Below, in pieces: positions 1-13,917 of a stretch of 64,000 bases of DNA; within the stretch, counting starts at the first letter, position 1; every line of letters starts with the position of its first letter. A model generated the notes under the pieces. It was not told where the DNA came from and made no database searches. It saw only the letters and a program-made list of their open reading frames with translations. This DNA is from Amaurobius ferox. Lineage: Eukaryota; Arthropoda; Arachnida; Araneae; Amaurobiidae. A program made the position numbers and the translations under genes. The stretch spans positions 5,472,649-5,536,648 of the forward strand of contig OX578142.1 in NCBI GenBank assembly GCA_951213105.1, given 5' to 3'.

Positions 1-1836
1 TATTTTGAAACCAATAAAGTTTACTTTTAATATTATTATTTATTTAGTTTCTTTATATACTTTGTTACTTACAGCTTGGTCTGTGCTGAACCATGTTACA
101 CTTTCAAAGACATTCCTACTTCTTAATATTTCTAAAAATTCCACTTACCTTTTAAATACATAAATAGCACAGCCAACAGCAACTAAAGAATCCACAACTC
201 ATTTGTTAAATTAAAAATTAACTTTTATTAACAATTAAAAATTCAACATCTGATCCATTTATAAGATTTCATTATTTGTATAGTGGCATAAAGTTAAGTT
301 AGTACATTGCTCCAAATTAAAATCTTTTAACTTTGTAATTTAATAAAAATAACCCTGGGAACAGAATCCACTCTGGTCTGAAGACCAGAGTTTGGTCTGC
401 CTGAGCTGTCCACAAAATGTTAAACGTTAACCCCTAAAATAATAGGAACAAATACAAATTGTAAATGACAAAACCTTCTACATATATATTCACGGCTCAA
501 AGGAAACAAAACATCTTAAAAAGGGTAGAAATTCTAACGTTACATTTAGCCCAAGGCTACACTTCACAAGCTGAATCATTATCAAGAGTAAACAGAAAAC
601 CCCATTTCTCCATTTACTGCGTGAAATTTCTATCATAGAGAAATATTTAAAAAAAACACTCTCACTTGATGTCAGCACAACGTAACTTGAAAATTTTAAT
701 GACACGGTTGAAATCAAAACGCTTCTAGTTGGCCGGTAAAATAAAATACAGCTCTTCACTGCGGAGCTCTCGAGTGGGCCCGCAAAGCACTTGAGGAACA
801 CTGAAAAATGTGGAGAGGGATCACTGATGCACTTAACACTGGAATTGGCCGGCAATAAGGACAGTAGGTATCATGGGAATTCTGAAGCATGAAAGGCTTC
901 CCAAAAACATTGTTGTTGGACAATCTTTGTTGGCATGACGATTGATGATGAATCACTGGCCGATCCTTCCCAAGTCCGCATTCGATAACCGATGGAACAT
1001 CCGGTGACAAAGACAGCTGAACTTGTGCAGAAACAGAATCGCCAATTTGACGTAGTTCCCTGCAAATGCGCTGGACTCAGATGCAGGCATTTTTAACTAA
1101 TACACTGTAGCCAGTTTCAGGAATGCCAAGATGCTCAGTATCCAAATTCAAAAGCTACCGGCGACCAGGGGCGTGAGCCCCAGGCTCGGCTCTTACAAAT
1201 TTTATCAACCTCACTCGTCTGCTGCTCAGAATCCAACTAAAAACATGCCAACCAAATTTCGCTTCCCAGGAGACGCCAATCTTGGCGAGTGAAAAACTTG
1301 CGCCACACACAGCGCGCCTCACATACCCCAGGGAATTAAAAAAAAGGGACACTTCGCAACGAACCGCGCGGCACGAAAATGCCGCCAAGCTAGCTACCAC
1401 GTTTTCCCGCCAAAGTTCATTGCTCCGCAGCGCTAACCCTACGGAATGCCTGGCACCCCAAAACACATGTGGTATACACATCAACTCAACTGATAAGCTA
1501 TGAAATGGTCAAAAAGGAGCGTTATTTTTCGCTTTCAGAGTAATATAATTGCTGTTCGAAAGTGAAAGCGTAAGGCCGAAAAGGAAAATTACAGGGGCAC
1601 AGGCGAATAAGTAAAGGATTCTATGAATACTTTTAGCGTTTGTAGATACTTCGCGTGCGTAATTTGGAATATAAAAATGTATGAAAGGGATGATAAATAA
1701 ACGTTAATACGAAATAAATCGCCGAAATATTCAATAACCATAAATTAATTTTAAATTTTGAAGGGAAGGGGGAAAATTATGAATTTTGAGCCTTAAAAAC
1801 CTTAGATAATGAAAATCTCTGAATCTAAGCACAACA
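1..1836 (-). mobile_element. Long LTR, family B, partial at window edge
   Basis: This block aligns with most of 35341-37613, a complete copy flanked by a target duplication. Both copies share the AATAAA on the minus strand (here 224-229), the hairpin at 371-390, a GC-rich core (about 1150-1480) and an identical right end ...AAGCACAACA, which is the TG... start when read on the minus strand. An inverted pair CGCTTTCA/TGAAAGCG lies at 1530-1537 and 1563-1570. Satellite begins at 1837. The left end lies outside the window, so it cannot be told whether this is a solo LTR or part of a longer element. Superfamily is unproven; the TG...CA ends and 4-bp duplication of the other copy suit Ty3/gypsy. 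Short open frames here are not conserved and are taken as noise. Confidence 0.75.
371..390. other. Conserved hairpin in LTR family B
   Basis: A 9-bp perfect stem (CTCTGGTCT / AGACCAGAG) closes on two bases. It is repeated unchanged at 35922-35941 in the other family B copy, although the surrounding LTR sequence has diverged. On the minus-strand transcript it lies upstream of the AATAAA signal. Confidence 0.6.
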
Positions 1837-4800
1837 ATATCACCTAAATCAAGCTTCTGATTTCCTTTTTCAGCCAAAAATGTGAATCTGAAAAAAGATG
1901 GAATTAACCACAAATGGGTGCTAAATCACACTTTTGTTTTATTTGCATTGGATTTGGGAAATCAACACAAAATAAGAATAATTCATTTACAATATCTCCC
2001 AAATCATTCTTCTGATTACCTTTTGGAGCAAGAAAACTGAATTTAAATGATGGAATTAAGCGCAAATGGGTTCTAAATAACTCTTTTGTTTTATTTGCAT
2101 TGGATTTGGAAAATTATTGAAATTAAGAATCATTCATTTACAATATCATCCAATCCGGATATCCAACTTGCCGCTCTATGTCTTAGGACGAGTCGGCTGG
2201 CCTGGGCTTTTGACAATATCATACAAATTCAGTTTATGATTTCCGTTTTTAGACAGAAAGGTGAATCTCAAAACATATGGAATTAAGCATAAATGGGTTC
2301 TAAATTACTCTTTTGTTTTATTTGCACTGGATTTGGGAATTCAACAGAAAATAAAAATAATTCATTTTCGATATAACCCAAATCAAGCTTCTGAATTCCT
2401 TTTTTCAGCCAGAAATATAAATCTCAAAATATATGGAAGTAAGTCCAAATGGGTTCTAAATTACTCTTCTGTTTTATTTCCATTGGCTATAGGAAATCAA
2501 CAGAAAATAAGAAAAATTCATTTACAATATCACCCAAATCAAGTTTATGATTTCCGTTTCTAGCCAGAAAAGTGAATCTCAAAATATATGGAATTAAGCG
2601 CAAATGGGTTCTAAATTACTCTTTTGTTTTATTTGCATTGGAATTGCGAAATCAAGAGAAAATAAAAATCATTCATTTATGATATCACACAAATCAAGCT
2701 TCAGATTTCCTTTTTCAGTCAGAAATGTGAATCTGAAAAAAGATGGAATTAACCGCTAATGGGTGTTAAATCACACTTTTGTTTTATTTGCATTGGATTT
2801 GGGAAATCAAAACAAAATAAGAATAATTCATTTACAATATCTCCCAAATCATTCTTCTGATTTCCTTTTAGAGTAAGAAAAGTGAATTTAAAAGATGGAA
2901 TTAAGCGCAAATGGGTACAAAATCTCTCTTTTGTTTTATTTGAATTGGATTTGGAAAATTACTGAAAATAAGAATCATTCATTTACAATATCACCCAAAT
3001 CCAGTTTATGATTTCCGTTTTTAGCCAGAAAGGTGAATCTCAAAATATATGGAATTAAGCCAAATGGGTTCTAAATAACTCTTTTCTTTTATTTGCATTG
3101 GGTTTGGGAAATTAAGAGAAAATAAGAATAATTCATTTTAATATCACCCAAATCCAGCGCTTCCAATTTCCTTTTTTACCCAGTAAAGTGAATCTCAAAA
3201 AAGATGGAACTAAGCGCAAATCGGTGCTAAAACACACTTTTGTTTTATTTGCATTGGATTTGGGAAATCAACAGAAAATAAGAATAATTCAATTACAATG
3301 TCACCTAAATCAAACTTCAGATTTCCTTTTTCAGCCAGAAAAGTGAATCTCAAAAAAGATAGAATTATGACTCACTCTTCTGTTTTATTTCCATTGGCTA
3401 TAGGAAATCAACAGAAAATAAGAAAAATTCATTTACAATATCACCCAAATCAAGCTTCTGAATTTCTTTTTTCAGCCAGAAATATAAATCTCAAAATATT
3501 TGGAAGCCCAAATGGGTTCTAAATTACTCTTTTGTTTTATTTGCATTGGCTTTGGGAAATCAACAGAAAATAATAAATTTCATTTCCAATATCACCCAAA
3601 TCAAGCTTCAGATTTCCTTTTACAGCCAGAAATGTGAATCTTAAAAAAGATGGAATGAACCGCAAATGGGTGCTAAATCACTCTTTTGTTTTATTTGCAT
3701 TGGATTTGGGAAATTAACAGAAAATAAGAATAATTCATTTTAATATCACCCAAATCCAGCTTCCAATTTCCTTTTTCAGCCAGTAAAGTGAATCTCAAAA
3801 AAGATGGAATTAAGCGCAAATCGGTGCTAAATCACACTTTTGTTATATTTGCATTGGATTTGGGAAATCAGCAAAAATAAGTATAATTCATTTACAATAT
3901 CTCCGAAGTCAAGCTTCAGATTTCCTTTTTCGGCTAGAAAAGTGAATCTCAAAAAAATATAATTATGACTCACTCTTCTGTTTTATTTCCATTGGCTATA
4001 GGAAATCAACAGAAAATAAGAAAAATTCATTTACAATATCACCCAAATCAAGTTTATGATTTCCGTTTTAGCTAGAAAATTGAATCTCAAAATATATGGA
4101 ATTAAGCGCAAATGGGTTCTAAATTACTCTTTTGTTATATTTGCATTGGATTTGGGAAATCAACAGAAAATAAGAATAATTCAATTACAATATCACCTAA
4201 ATCAAGCTTCTGATTTCCTTTTTCAGCCAGAAAAGTGAATCTCAAAAAATATAGAATTATGCGCAAATGAGTTCTAAATCACTCACTCTTCTGTTTTATT
4301 TGCATTGGCTTTGGGAAATCAACAGAAAATAAGAAAAATTCATTTACAATATTACCCAAATCAAGCTTCTGATTTCCTTTTTCAGCCAGAAATGTCAATC
4401 TCAAAATATATGGAATTAAGCCAAATGGGTTCTAAATTACTCTTTTCTTTTATTCGCATTGGATTCGGGAAATCAACAGAAAATTAGAAAAATTCATTTT
4501 AATATCACCCAAATCCAGCTTCCAATTTTATTTTTTCAGCCAGAAAAGTGAATCTCAAAAATGATGGAATTAAGAGCAAATGGGTGCTAAACCACACTTT
4601 TGCTATATTTGCATTGGATTTCGGAAATCAACACAAAATAAGAATAATTCAGTTACAATATCTCCCAAATCATTCTTCTGATTTCCTTTTTGAGCAAGAA
4701 AAGTGAATTTAAAAGATGGAATTAAGCGAAAATGGGTACTAAATCACTCTTTTGTTTTATTAGAATTGGATTTGGAAAATTACTGAAAATAAGAATCATT

Positions 4801-5095
4801 CATTTACAATATCACCCAAATCAAGCTTCTGATTTCCTTTTTCAGCCAGAAATGTCAATCTCAAAATATATGGAATTAAGCCAAATGGGTTCTAAATTAC
4901 TCTTCTGTTTTATTTGCATTGGCTTTGGGAAATCAACGGAAAATAAGAAAAATTCATTTACAATATCACCCAAATATAGTTTATGATTTCCGTTTTTAGC
5001 CAGAAAAGTGAATCTCAAAATATATGGAAATAAGCGCAAATAGGTTCTAAACTACTCTTTTGTTTTATTTGCGTTGGAATTGCGAAATCAACAGA
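1837..5095. repeat. Satellite array, ~155-bp monomers, variable left part
   Basis: Head-to-tail monomers of about 155 bp. Recurrent landmarks are GCCAGAAAAGTGAATCTC, GGAATTAAGCGCAAATGGG, TTTTATTTGCATTGGATTTGG and CAATATCACCCAAATCAAGC. At least three monomer subtypes are mixed, distinguished by TCAAAATATATGGAATT, TCAAAAAAGATGGAATT and TTTAAAAGATGGAATT segments and by variants of the end (TCAAGCTTCTG, TCCAGCTTCCA, TCATTCTTCTG). About 4056-4840 resembles 11637-12420. Open frames of 60-100 codons read through monomers in both strands and are not genes. Confidence 0.93.
2153..2213 (+). repeat. GC-richer insert in satellite, SINE-tail-like module, copy a
   Basis: About 61 bp unlike the monomer interrupt it. 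The insert is bracketed by a direct repeat of the satellite target (CAATATCATCCA at 2141-2152 and CAATATCATACA from 2214), as expected after insertion with target duplication. It resembles the minus strand of the minisatellite at 49648-49915 and the 3' part of the SINE at 51520-51830; shared blocks include CTCTATGTC, GAGTCGG and CTGGGCTTT. Confidence 0.7.
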
Positions 5096-8000
5096 AAATA
5101 AGAATAATTCATTTACAATATCTCCCAAATCATTCTTCTGATTTCCATTTTGAGTAAGAAAAGTGAATTTAAAGCATGGAATTAAGCGCAAATGGGTACT
5201 AAATTACTCTTTTGCTTTATTTGAATTGGATTTGCAAAATTACGGAAAATAAGAACCATTCATTTACAATATCACCCAAATCAAGCTTCTAAATTTCTTT
5301 TTTCAGCCAGGAATGTAAATCTCAAAATATATGGAAGCCCAAATGGGTTCTAAATTACTCTTGTGTTTTATTTGCATTGGCTTTGGGAAATCAACAGCAA
5401 ATAAGAAAAATTCATTTACAATATCACCCAAATCAAGATTATGATTTCCATTTTTAGCCAGAAAAGTGAATCTCAAAATATATGGAATTAAGCGCAAATG
5501 GGTTCTAAATTACTCTTTTGTTTTTTTGCATTGGATTTGAGAAATCAACAGAAAATAAAAATTAGTCATTTCCAATATCACCCAAATCAAGTTTCAGATT
5601 TTCCTTTACAGCCAGAAATGTGAATCTTAAAAAAGATGGAATTAACCGCATGTTTTATTTGCATTGGATTTGGGAAATTAACAGAAAATAGGAATAATTC
5701 ATTTTAATATCACCCAAATCCTGCTTCCAATTTCCTTTTCCAGCCAGAAAAGTGAATCTCAAAAAAGATGGAATTAAGCGCAAATGTGTTCTAAATAACT
5801 CTTTTGTTTTATTTGCATTGGATTTGGAAAATTACTGAAAATAAGAATCATTCATTTACAATATCACCCAAATCAAGCTTCTGATTTCCTTTTTCAGCCA
5901 GAAATGTCAATCTCAAAATATATGGAAATAAGCCAAGTGGGTTCTAAATTACACTTTCCTTTTATTTGCATTGGATTTGGGAAATTAACAGAAAATAAGA
6001 TTAACTCATTTTAATATCATCCAAATCCAGCTTCCAATTTCCTTTTTCATCCAGAAAAGTAAATCTCAAAAAAGATGGAATTAAGCGCATATCGGTTCTA
6101 ATTCACACTTTTGTTTAATTTGCATTGGATTTGGGAAATTAACAGAAAATAAGAATAATTCATTTACAATATCTCCCAAGTCAAGTTCCAGATTTCCTTT
6201 TTGAGCCAGAAAAGTGAATCTCAAAAAGATGGAATTAAGCGCAGATGGGTTCTAAATAACTCTTTTGTTTTATTTGCATTGGATATTGAAAATTACGGAA
6301 AATAAGAATCATTCATTTACAATATCATCCAATCCGGCTATCCAACTTGCCGCTCTATATCTTAGGACGAGTCGGCTGGCCTGGGCTTTCGACAATATCA
6401 TCCAAATACAGTTTATGATTTCCGTTTTTAGACAGAAAGGTTAATCTCAAAATATATGGAATTAAGCATAAATGGGTTCTAAATTACTCTTTTGTTTTAT
6501 TTGCACTGGATTTGGGAATTCAACACAAAATAAAATAATTCATTTACGATATCACCCAAATCAAGCTCCTGATTTCCTTTTTCAGCCAGAAATGTGAATC
6601 TTAAAAAAGATGGAATAACCGCAAATGGGTGTAAATAACTCCTTTGTTTTATTTGCATTGGATTTGGGAAATTAACAGGAAATAAGAATAATTCATTTTA
6701 ATATCATCTAAATCCAGCTTCCAATTTCCTTTTTCAGCCAGAAAAGTGAATCTCAAAAACGATGGAACTAAGAGCAAATCGGTGCTAAATCACACTTTTG
6801 TTTTCTTTGCATTGGATTTGGGAAATCAGCAAAAATAAGAATAATTCATTTACAATATCTCCCAAGTCAAGCTCCGGATTTCCTTTTTGAGCCAGAAAAG
6901 TGAATCTCAAAAAAATGGAATTAAGCGCAGATGGGTTCTAAATAACTCTTTTGTTTTATTTGCATTGGATTTGGAAAATTACTGAATATAAGAATCATTC
7001 ATTTACAATATCACCCAAATCAAGCTTCTGATTTCCTTTTTCAGACAGAAATGTCAATCTCAATATATATGGAATTAAGCCAAATGGGTTCTAAATTACT
7101 CTTTTCTTTTATTTGCATTGGATTTGGGAAATTAACGGAAAATAAGAATAATTCACTTTAATATCACCCAAATCCAGCTTCCAATTTCCTTTTTCACCCA
7201 GTAAAGTGAATCTCAAAAAAGATGGAACTAAGCGCAAATCGGTGCTAAATCACACTTTTGTTTTATTTGCATTGGATTTGGGAAATCAACAGAAAATGAG
7301 AATAATTCAATTACAATATCACCTAAATCAAGCTTCTGATTTCTTTTTCAGCCAGAAATGTGAATCTGAAAAAAGATGGAATTAACCACAAATGGGTGCT
7401 AAATCACACTTTTGTTTTATTTGCATTGACTTTGGGAAATCAACACAAAATAAGAATAATTCATTTACAATATCTCCCAAATCATTCTTCTGATTTCCTT
7501 TTTGAGCAAGAAAAGTGAATTTAAAAGATGGAATTAAACGCAAATGGGTACTAAACCACTCTTTTGTTTTATTTGCATTGGATTTGGAAAATTACTGAAA
7601 ATAAGAATCATTCACTTACAATATCACCCAAATCAAGCTTCTGATTTCCTTTTTCAGCCTGAAAAGTGAATCTCAAAAAAGATGGAACTAAGCGCAAATC
7701 GGTGCTAATTCACACTTTTGTTTTATTTGCATTGGATTTGGGAAATCAACAAAAATAAGAATAATTCATTTACAATTTCTCCCAGGTGAAGCTCCTGATT
7801 TCCTTTTTGAGCCAAAAAATTGATTCTCAAAAAGATGGAATTAAGCGCAAATGTGTTCTAAATAACTCATTTGTTTTATTTGCATTGGAATTGGAAAATT
7901 ACTGAAAATAACAATCATTCACTTACAATATCACCCAAGTCAAGCTTCTGATTTCCTTTTTCAGCCAGAAATGTCAATCTCAAAATATATGGAATTAAGC

Positions 8001-11000
8001 CAAATGGGTTCTAAATTACTCTTTTCTTTTATTTGCATTGGATTTGGGAAATCAACAAAAATAAGAATAATTCATTTACAATTTCTCCCAGGTGAATCTC
8101 CTGATTTCCTTTTTGAGCCAAAAAAGTGATTCTCAAAAAGATGGAATTAAGCGCATATGTGTTCTAAATAACTCATTTGTTTTATTTGCATTGGAGTTGG
8201 GAAATCAACAGAAAATAAAAATTAATCATTTCCAATATCACCCAAATCAAGCTTCAGATTTCCTTTTACAGCCAGAAATGTGAATGTTAAAAGAGATGGA
8301 ATGAACCGCAAATCGTTGCTAAAACACACTTTTGTTTTATTTGCATTGGATTTGGGAAATTAACAGAAAATAAGAATAATTCAATTTAATATCACCCAAA
8401 TCCAGCTTCCGATTTCCTTTTTCAGCCAGAAAAGTGAATCTCAAAAAGATAGAATTATGCGCAAATGAGTTCTAAATCACTCACTCTTCTGTTTTATTTT
8501 CATTGGCTATAGGAAATCAACAGAAAATAAGAAAAATTCATTTACAATATCACCCAAATCAAGTTTATGATTTCTGTTTCTAGCCAGAAAAGTGAATTTC
8601 AAAATATATGGAATTAAGCGCAAATGGGATCTAAATTACTCTTTTGTTTTATTTGCATTGGAATTGCGAAATCAAGAGAAAATAAAAATCATTCATTTAT
8701 GATATCACACAAATCAAGCTTCAGATTTCCTTTTTCAGCCAGAAATGTGAATCTGAAAAAAGATGGAATTAACCACAAATGGGTGTTAAATCACACTTTT
8801 GTTTTATTTGCATTGGATTTGGGAAATCAAAACAAAATAAGAACAATTCATTTACAATATCTCCCAAATCAATCTTCTGATTTACTTTTAGAGTAAGAAA
8901 AGTGAATTTAAAAGATGGAATTAAGCGCAAATGGGTACAAAATCTCTCTTTTGTTTTATTTGAATTGGATTTGGAAAATTACTGAAAATAAGAATCATTC
9001 ATTTACAATATCACCCAAATCCAGTTTATGATTTCCGTTTTTAGCCAGAAAGGTGAATCTGAAAATATATGGAATTAAGCACAAATGGGTTCTAAATTAC
9101 TCTTTTTTTTTTATTTGCATTGGATTTGGGAATTCAACAGAAAATAAAAATTATTCATTTACGATATCACCCAAATCAAGCTTCTGATTTCCTTTTCAGC
9201 CAGAAATGTGAATCTTAAAAAAGTTGGAATTAACTGCAAATGGGTGCTAAACCACTCTTTTGTTTTATTTGCATTGGATTTGGGAAATTAACAGAAAATA
9301 AGAATAATTCATTTTAATATCACCCAAATCCAGCTTCCAATTTCCTTTTTCAGTTAGAAAAGTGTATCTCAAAAAAGATGGAACTAAGCGCAAATCGGTG
9401 CTAATTCACACTTTTGTTTTATTTGCATTGGATTTTGGAAATCAACAAAAATAAGAATAATTCATTTACAATTTCTCGCAGGTGAATCTCCTGATTTCCT
9501 TTTTGAGCCAAAAAAGTGATTCTCAAAAAGATGGAATTAAGCGCAAATGTGTTCTAAATAACTCTTTTGTTTTATTTGCATTGGAATTGGAAAATTACTG
9601 AAAATAAGAATCATTCACTTACAATATCACCCAAATCAAGCTTCTGAATTCCTTTTTTCAGCCAGAAATATAAATCACAAAATATATGGAAGTAAGTCCA
9701 AATGGGTTCTAAATTACTCTTTTGTTTTATTTGCATTGGCTTTGGGAAATCAACCAAAAATAAGAAAAATTCATTTACAATATCACCCAAATCAAGTTTA
9801 TGATTTTCGTTTTTAGCCAGAAAAGTGAATCTCAAAATATTTGGAATTATGCGCAAATGGGTTCTAAATTACTCTTTAGTTTTTTTGCATTGGAGTTGGG
9901 AAATCAACAGAAAATAAAAATTAATCATTTCCAATATCACCCAAATCCAGCTTCAGATTTCCTTTTACAGCCAGAAATGTGAATGTTAAAAGAGATGGAT
10001 TGAACCGCAAATGGGTGCTAAAACACACTTTTGTTTTATTTGCATTGGATTTGGGAAATTAACAGAAAATAAGAATAATTCAATTTAATATCACCTAAAT
10101 CCAGCTTCCGATTTCCTTTTTCAGCCAGAAAAGTGAATCTCAATAAAGATGGAATTAAGCGCAAATCGGTGCTAAATCACACTTTTGTGTTATTTGCATT
10201 GGATTTGGGAAATCAACAGAAAATAAGAATAATTCAATTACAATATCCCCTAAATCAAGCTTCAGATTTCCTTTTTCAGCCAGAAAAGTGAATCTCAAAA
10301 AGATAGAATTATGCGCAAATGAGTTCTAAATCACTCACTCTTCTGTTTTATTTTCATTGGCTATAGGAAATCAACAGAAAATAAGAAAAATTCATTTACA
10401 ATATCACCCAAATCAAGTTTATGAATTCCGTTTCTAGCCAGAAAAGTGAATTTCAAAATATATGGAATTAAGCGCAAATGGGATCTAAATTACTCTTTTG
10501 TTTTATTTGCATTGGAATTGCGAAATCAAGAGAAAATAAAAATCATTCATTTATGATATTACACAAATCAAGCTTCAGATTTCCTTTTTCAGCCAGAAAA
10601 GTGAATCTGAAAAATAATGGAATTAACCGCAAATGGGTGGTAAATCACATTTTTTTTTATTTGCATTGGATTTGGGAAATCAACACAAAATAAGAATAAT
10701 TCATTTACTGTATCTCCCAAATCATTCTTCTGATTTCCTTTTTGAGTAAGAAAAGTGAATTTAAAAGATGGAATTAAGCGCAAATGGGTACTAAATCACT
10801 CTTTTGTTTTATTAGAATTGGATTTGGAAAATTACTGAAAATAAGAATCATTCATTTACAATATCACCCAAATCAAGCTTCTGAATTTCTTTTTTCAGCC
10901 AGAAATGTAAATCTCAAAATATATGGAAGGCCAAATGGGTTCTAAAGTACTCTTTTGTTTTATTTAGATTGGCTTTGGGAAATCAACAGAAAAAAAGAAA

Positions 11001-13917
11001 AATTCATTTACAATATCACCCAAATCAAGTCTATGATTTCCGTTTTTAGCCAGAAAAGTGAATCTCAAAATATATGGTATAACACGCAAATGGGTTCTAA
11101 ATTACTCTTTAGTTTTTTTGCATTGGAGTTGGGAAATCAACAGAAAATAAAAATTAGTCAATTCCAATATCACCCAAATCAAGCTTCTGATTTCCTTTTT
11201 CAGCCAGAAATGTCAATCTCAAAATATATGGAATTAAGCCAAATGGGTTCTAAATAACTCTTTTCTTTTATTTGCATTGGGTTTGGGAAATTAACAGAAA
11301 ATAAGAATAATTCATTTTAATATCACCCAAATCCAGCGCTTCCAATTTCCTTTTTCACCCAGTAAAGTGAATCTCAAAAAAGATGGAACTAAGCGCAAAT
11401 CGGTGCTAAAACACACTTTTGTTTTATTTGCATTGGATTTGGGAAATCAACAGAAAATAAGAATAATTCAATTACAATGTCACCTAAACCAAGCTTCAGA
11501 TTTCCTTTTTCAGCCAGAAAAGTGAATCTCAAAAAAGATAGAATTATGATTCACTCTGCTGTTTTATTTCCATTGGCTATAGGAAATCAACAGAAAATAA
11601 GAAAAATTCATTTACAATATCACCCAAATCAAGTTTATGATTTCCGTTTTAGCTAGAAAATTGAATCTCAAAATATATGGAATTAAGCGCAAATGGGTTC
11701 TAAATTACTCTTTTGTTATATTTGCATTGGATTTGGGAAATCAACAGACAATAAGAATAATTCAAGTACAATATCACCTAAATCAAGCTTCTGATTTCCT
11801 TTTTCAGCCAGAAAAGTGAATCTCAAAAAAGATAGAATTATGCGCAAATGAGTTCTAAATCACTCACTCTTCTGTTTTATTTGCATTGGCTTTGGGAAAT
11901 CAACAGAAAATAAGAAAAATTCATTTACAATATTACCCAAATCAAGCTTCTGATTTCCTTTTTCAGCCAGAAATGTCAATCTCAAAATATATGGAATTAA
12001 GCCAAATGGGTTCTAAATTACTCTTTTCTTTTATTCGCATTGGATTCGGGAAATCAACAGAAAATTAGAATAATTCATTTTAATATCACCCAAATCTAGC
12101 TTCCAATTTTATTTTTTCAGCCAGAAAAGTGAATCTCAAAAATGATGGAATTAAGCGCAAATGGGTGCTAAACCACACTTTTGCTATATTTGCATTGGAT
12201 TTCGGAAATCAACACAAAATAAGAATAATTCAGTTACAATATCTCCCAAATCATTCTTCTGATTTCCTTTTTGAGCAAGAAAAGTGAATTTAAAAGATGG
12301 AATTAAGCGGAAATGGGTACTAAATCACTCTTTAGTTTTATTTGAATTGGATTTGGAAAATTACTGAAAATAAGAATCATTCATTTACAATATCACCCAA
12401 ATCAAGCTTCTGAATTCCTTTTCCTGCCAGAAAGTAAATCTCAATATATATGGAATTAAGCGCAAATGGGTTCTAAATTACTCTTTTGTTATATTTGCAT
12501 TGGATTTGGGAAATCAACAGAAAATAAGAAAATTTCAATTACAATATCACCTAAATCAAGCTTTTGATTTCCTTTTTCAGCCAGAAAAGTGAATCACATA
12601 AAAGATAGAATTATGCGCAAATGAGTTCTAAATCACTCTCTCTTCTGTTTTATTTGCATTGGCTTTGGGAAATCAACGGAAAATAAGAAAAATTCATTTA
12701 CAATATCACCCAAATATAGTTTATGATTTCCGTTTTTAGCCAGAAAAGTGAATCTCAAAATATATGGAAATAAGCGCAAATAGGTTCTAAACTACTCTTT
12801 TGTTTTATTTGCATTGGAATTGCGAAATCAACAGAAAATAAAAATAATTCATTTATGATATCACCCAAATCAAGCTTCTGATTTCCTTTTTCAGCCAGAA
12901 ATGTCAATCTCAAAATATATGGAATTAAGCCAAATGGGTTCTAAATTACTCTTTTCTTTTATTCGCATTGGATTCGGGAAATCAACAGAAAATTAGAATA
13001 ATTCATTTTAATATCACCCAAATCTAGCTTCCAATTTTATTTTTTCAGCCAGAAAAGTGAATCTCAAAAATGATGGAATTAAGCGCAAATGGGTGCTAAA
13101 CCACACTTTTGCTATATTTGCATTGGATTTCGGAAATCAACACAAAATAAGAATAATTCAGTTACAATATCTCCCAAATCATTCTTCTGATTTCCTTTTT
13201 GAGCAAGAAAAGTGAATTTAAAAGATGGAATTAAGCGGAAATGGGTACTAAATCACTCTTTAGTTTTATTTGAATTGGATTTGGAAAATTACTGAAAATA
13301 AGAATCATTCATTTACAATATCACCCAAATCAAGCTTCTGAATTCCTTTTCCTGCCAGAAAGTAAATCTCAATATATATGGAATTAAGCGCAAATGGGTT
13401 CTAAATTACTCTTTTGTTATATTTGCATTGGATTTGGGAAATCAACAGAAAATAAGAAAATTTCAATTACAATATCACCTAAATCAAGCTTTTGATTTCC
13501 TTTTTCAGCCAGAAAAGTGAATCACATAAAAGATAGAATTATGCGCAAATGAGTTCTAAATCACTCTCTCTTCTGTTTTATTTGCATTGGCTTTGGGAAA
13601 TCAACGGAAAATAAGAAAAATTCATTTACAATATCACCCAAATATAGTTTATGATTTCCGTTTTTAGCCAGAAAAGTGAATCTCAAAATATATGGAAATA
13701 AGCGCAAATAGGTTCTAAACTACTCTTTTGTTTTATTTGCATTGGAATTGCGAAATCAACAGAAAATAAAAATAATTCATTTATGATATCACCCAAATCA
13801 AGCTTCAGATTTCCTTTTTCAGACAGGAATGTGAATCTGAAAAAATATGGAATTAACCGCAAATGGGTGCTAAATCACACTTTTGTTTTATTTGCATTGG
13901 ATTTGGGAAATCAACAC
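5096..13917. repeat. Satellite higher-order unit, copy 1 (long, ~8.82 kb)
   Basis: Landmarks in this unit recur 8823 bp downstream in copy 2 and about 15640 bp downstream in copy 3 with very few differences. It holds about 57 monomers. The phase at which the unit is cut here is arbitrary. It includes one copy of the 61-bp insert and a six-monomer (928-bp) tandem duplication at about 11945-13800, seen for example as CTGCCAGAAAGTAAATC at 12424 and 13352. The block 9.4-11.4 kb is missing from copy 2. Confidence 0.9.
6332..6392 (+). repeat. SINE-tail-like module in satellite, copy b
   Basis: Same insert as at 2153, with CCGGCTATCC and CTCTATATC variants. It is bracketed by CAATATCATCCA repeats (from 6320 and 6393). 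Its fixed place in the higher-order unit shows that it was amplified with the array. Confidence 0.7.
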
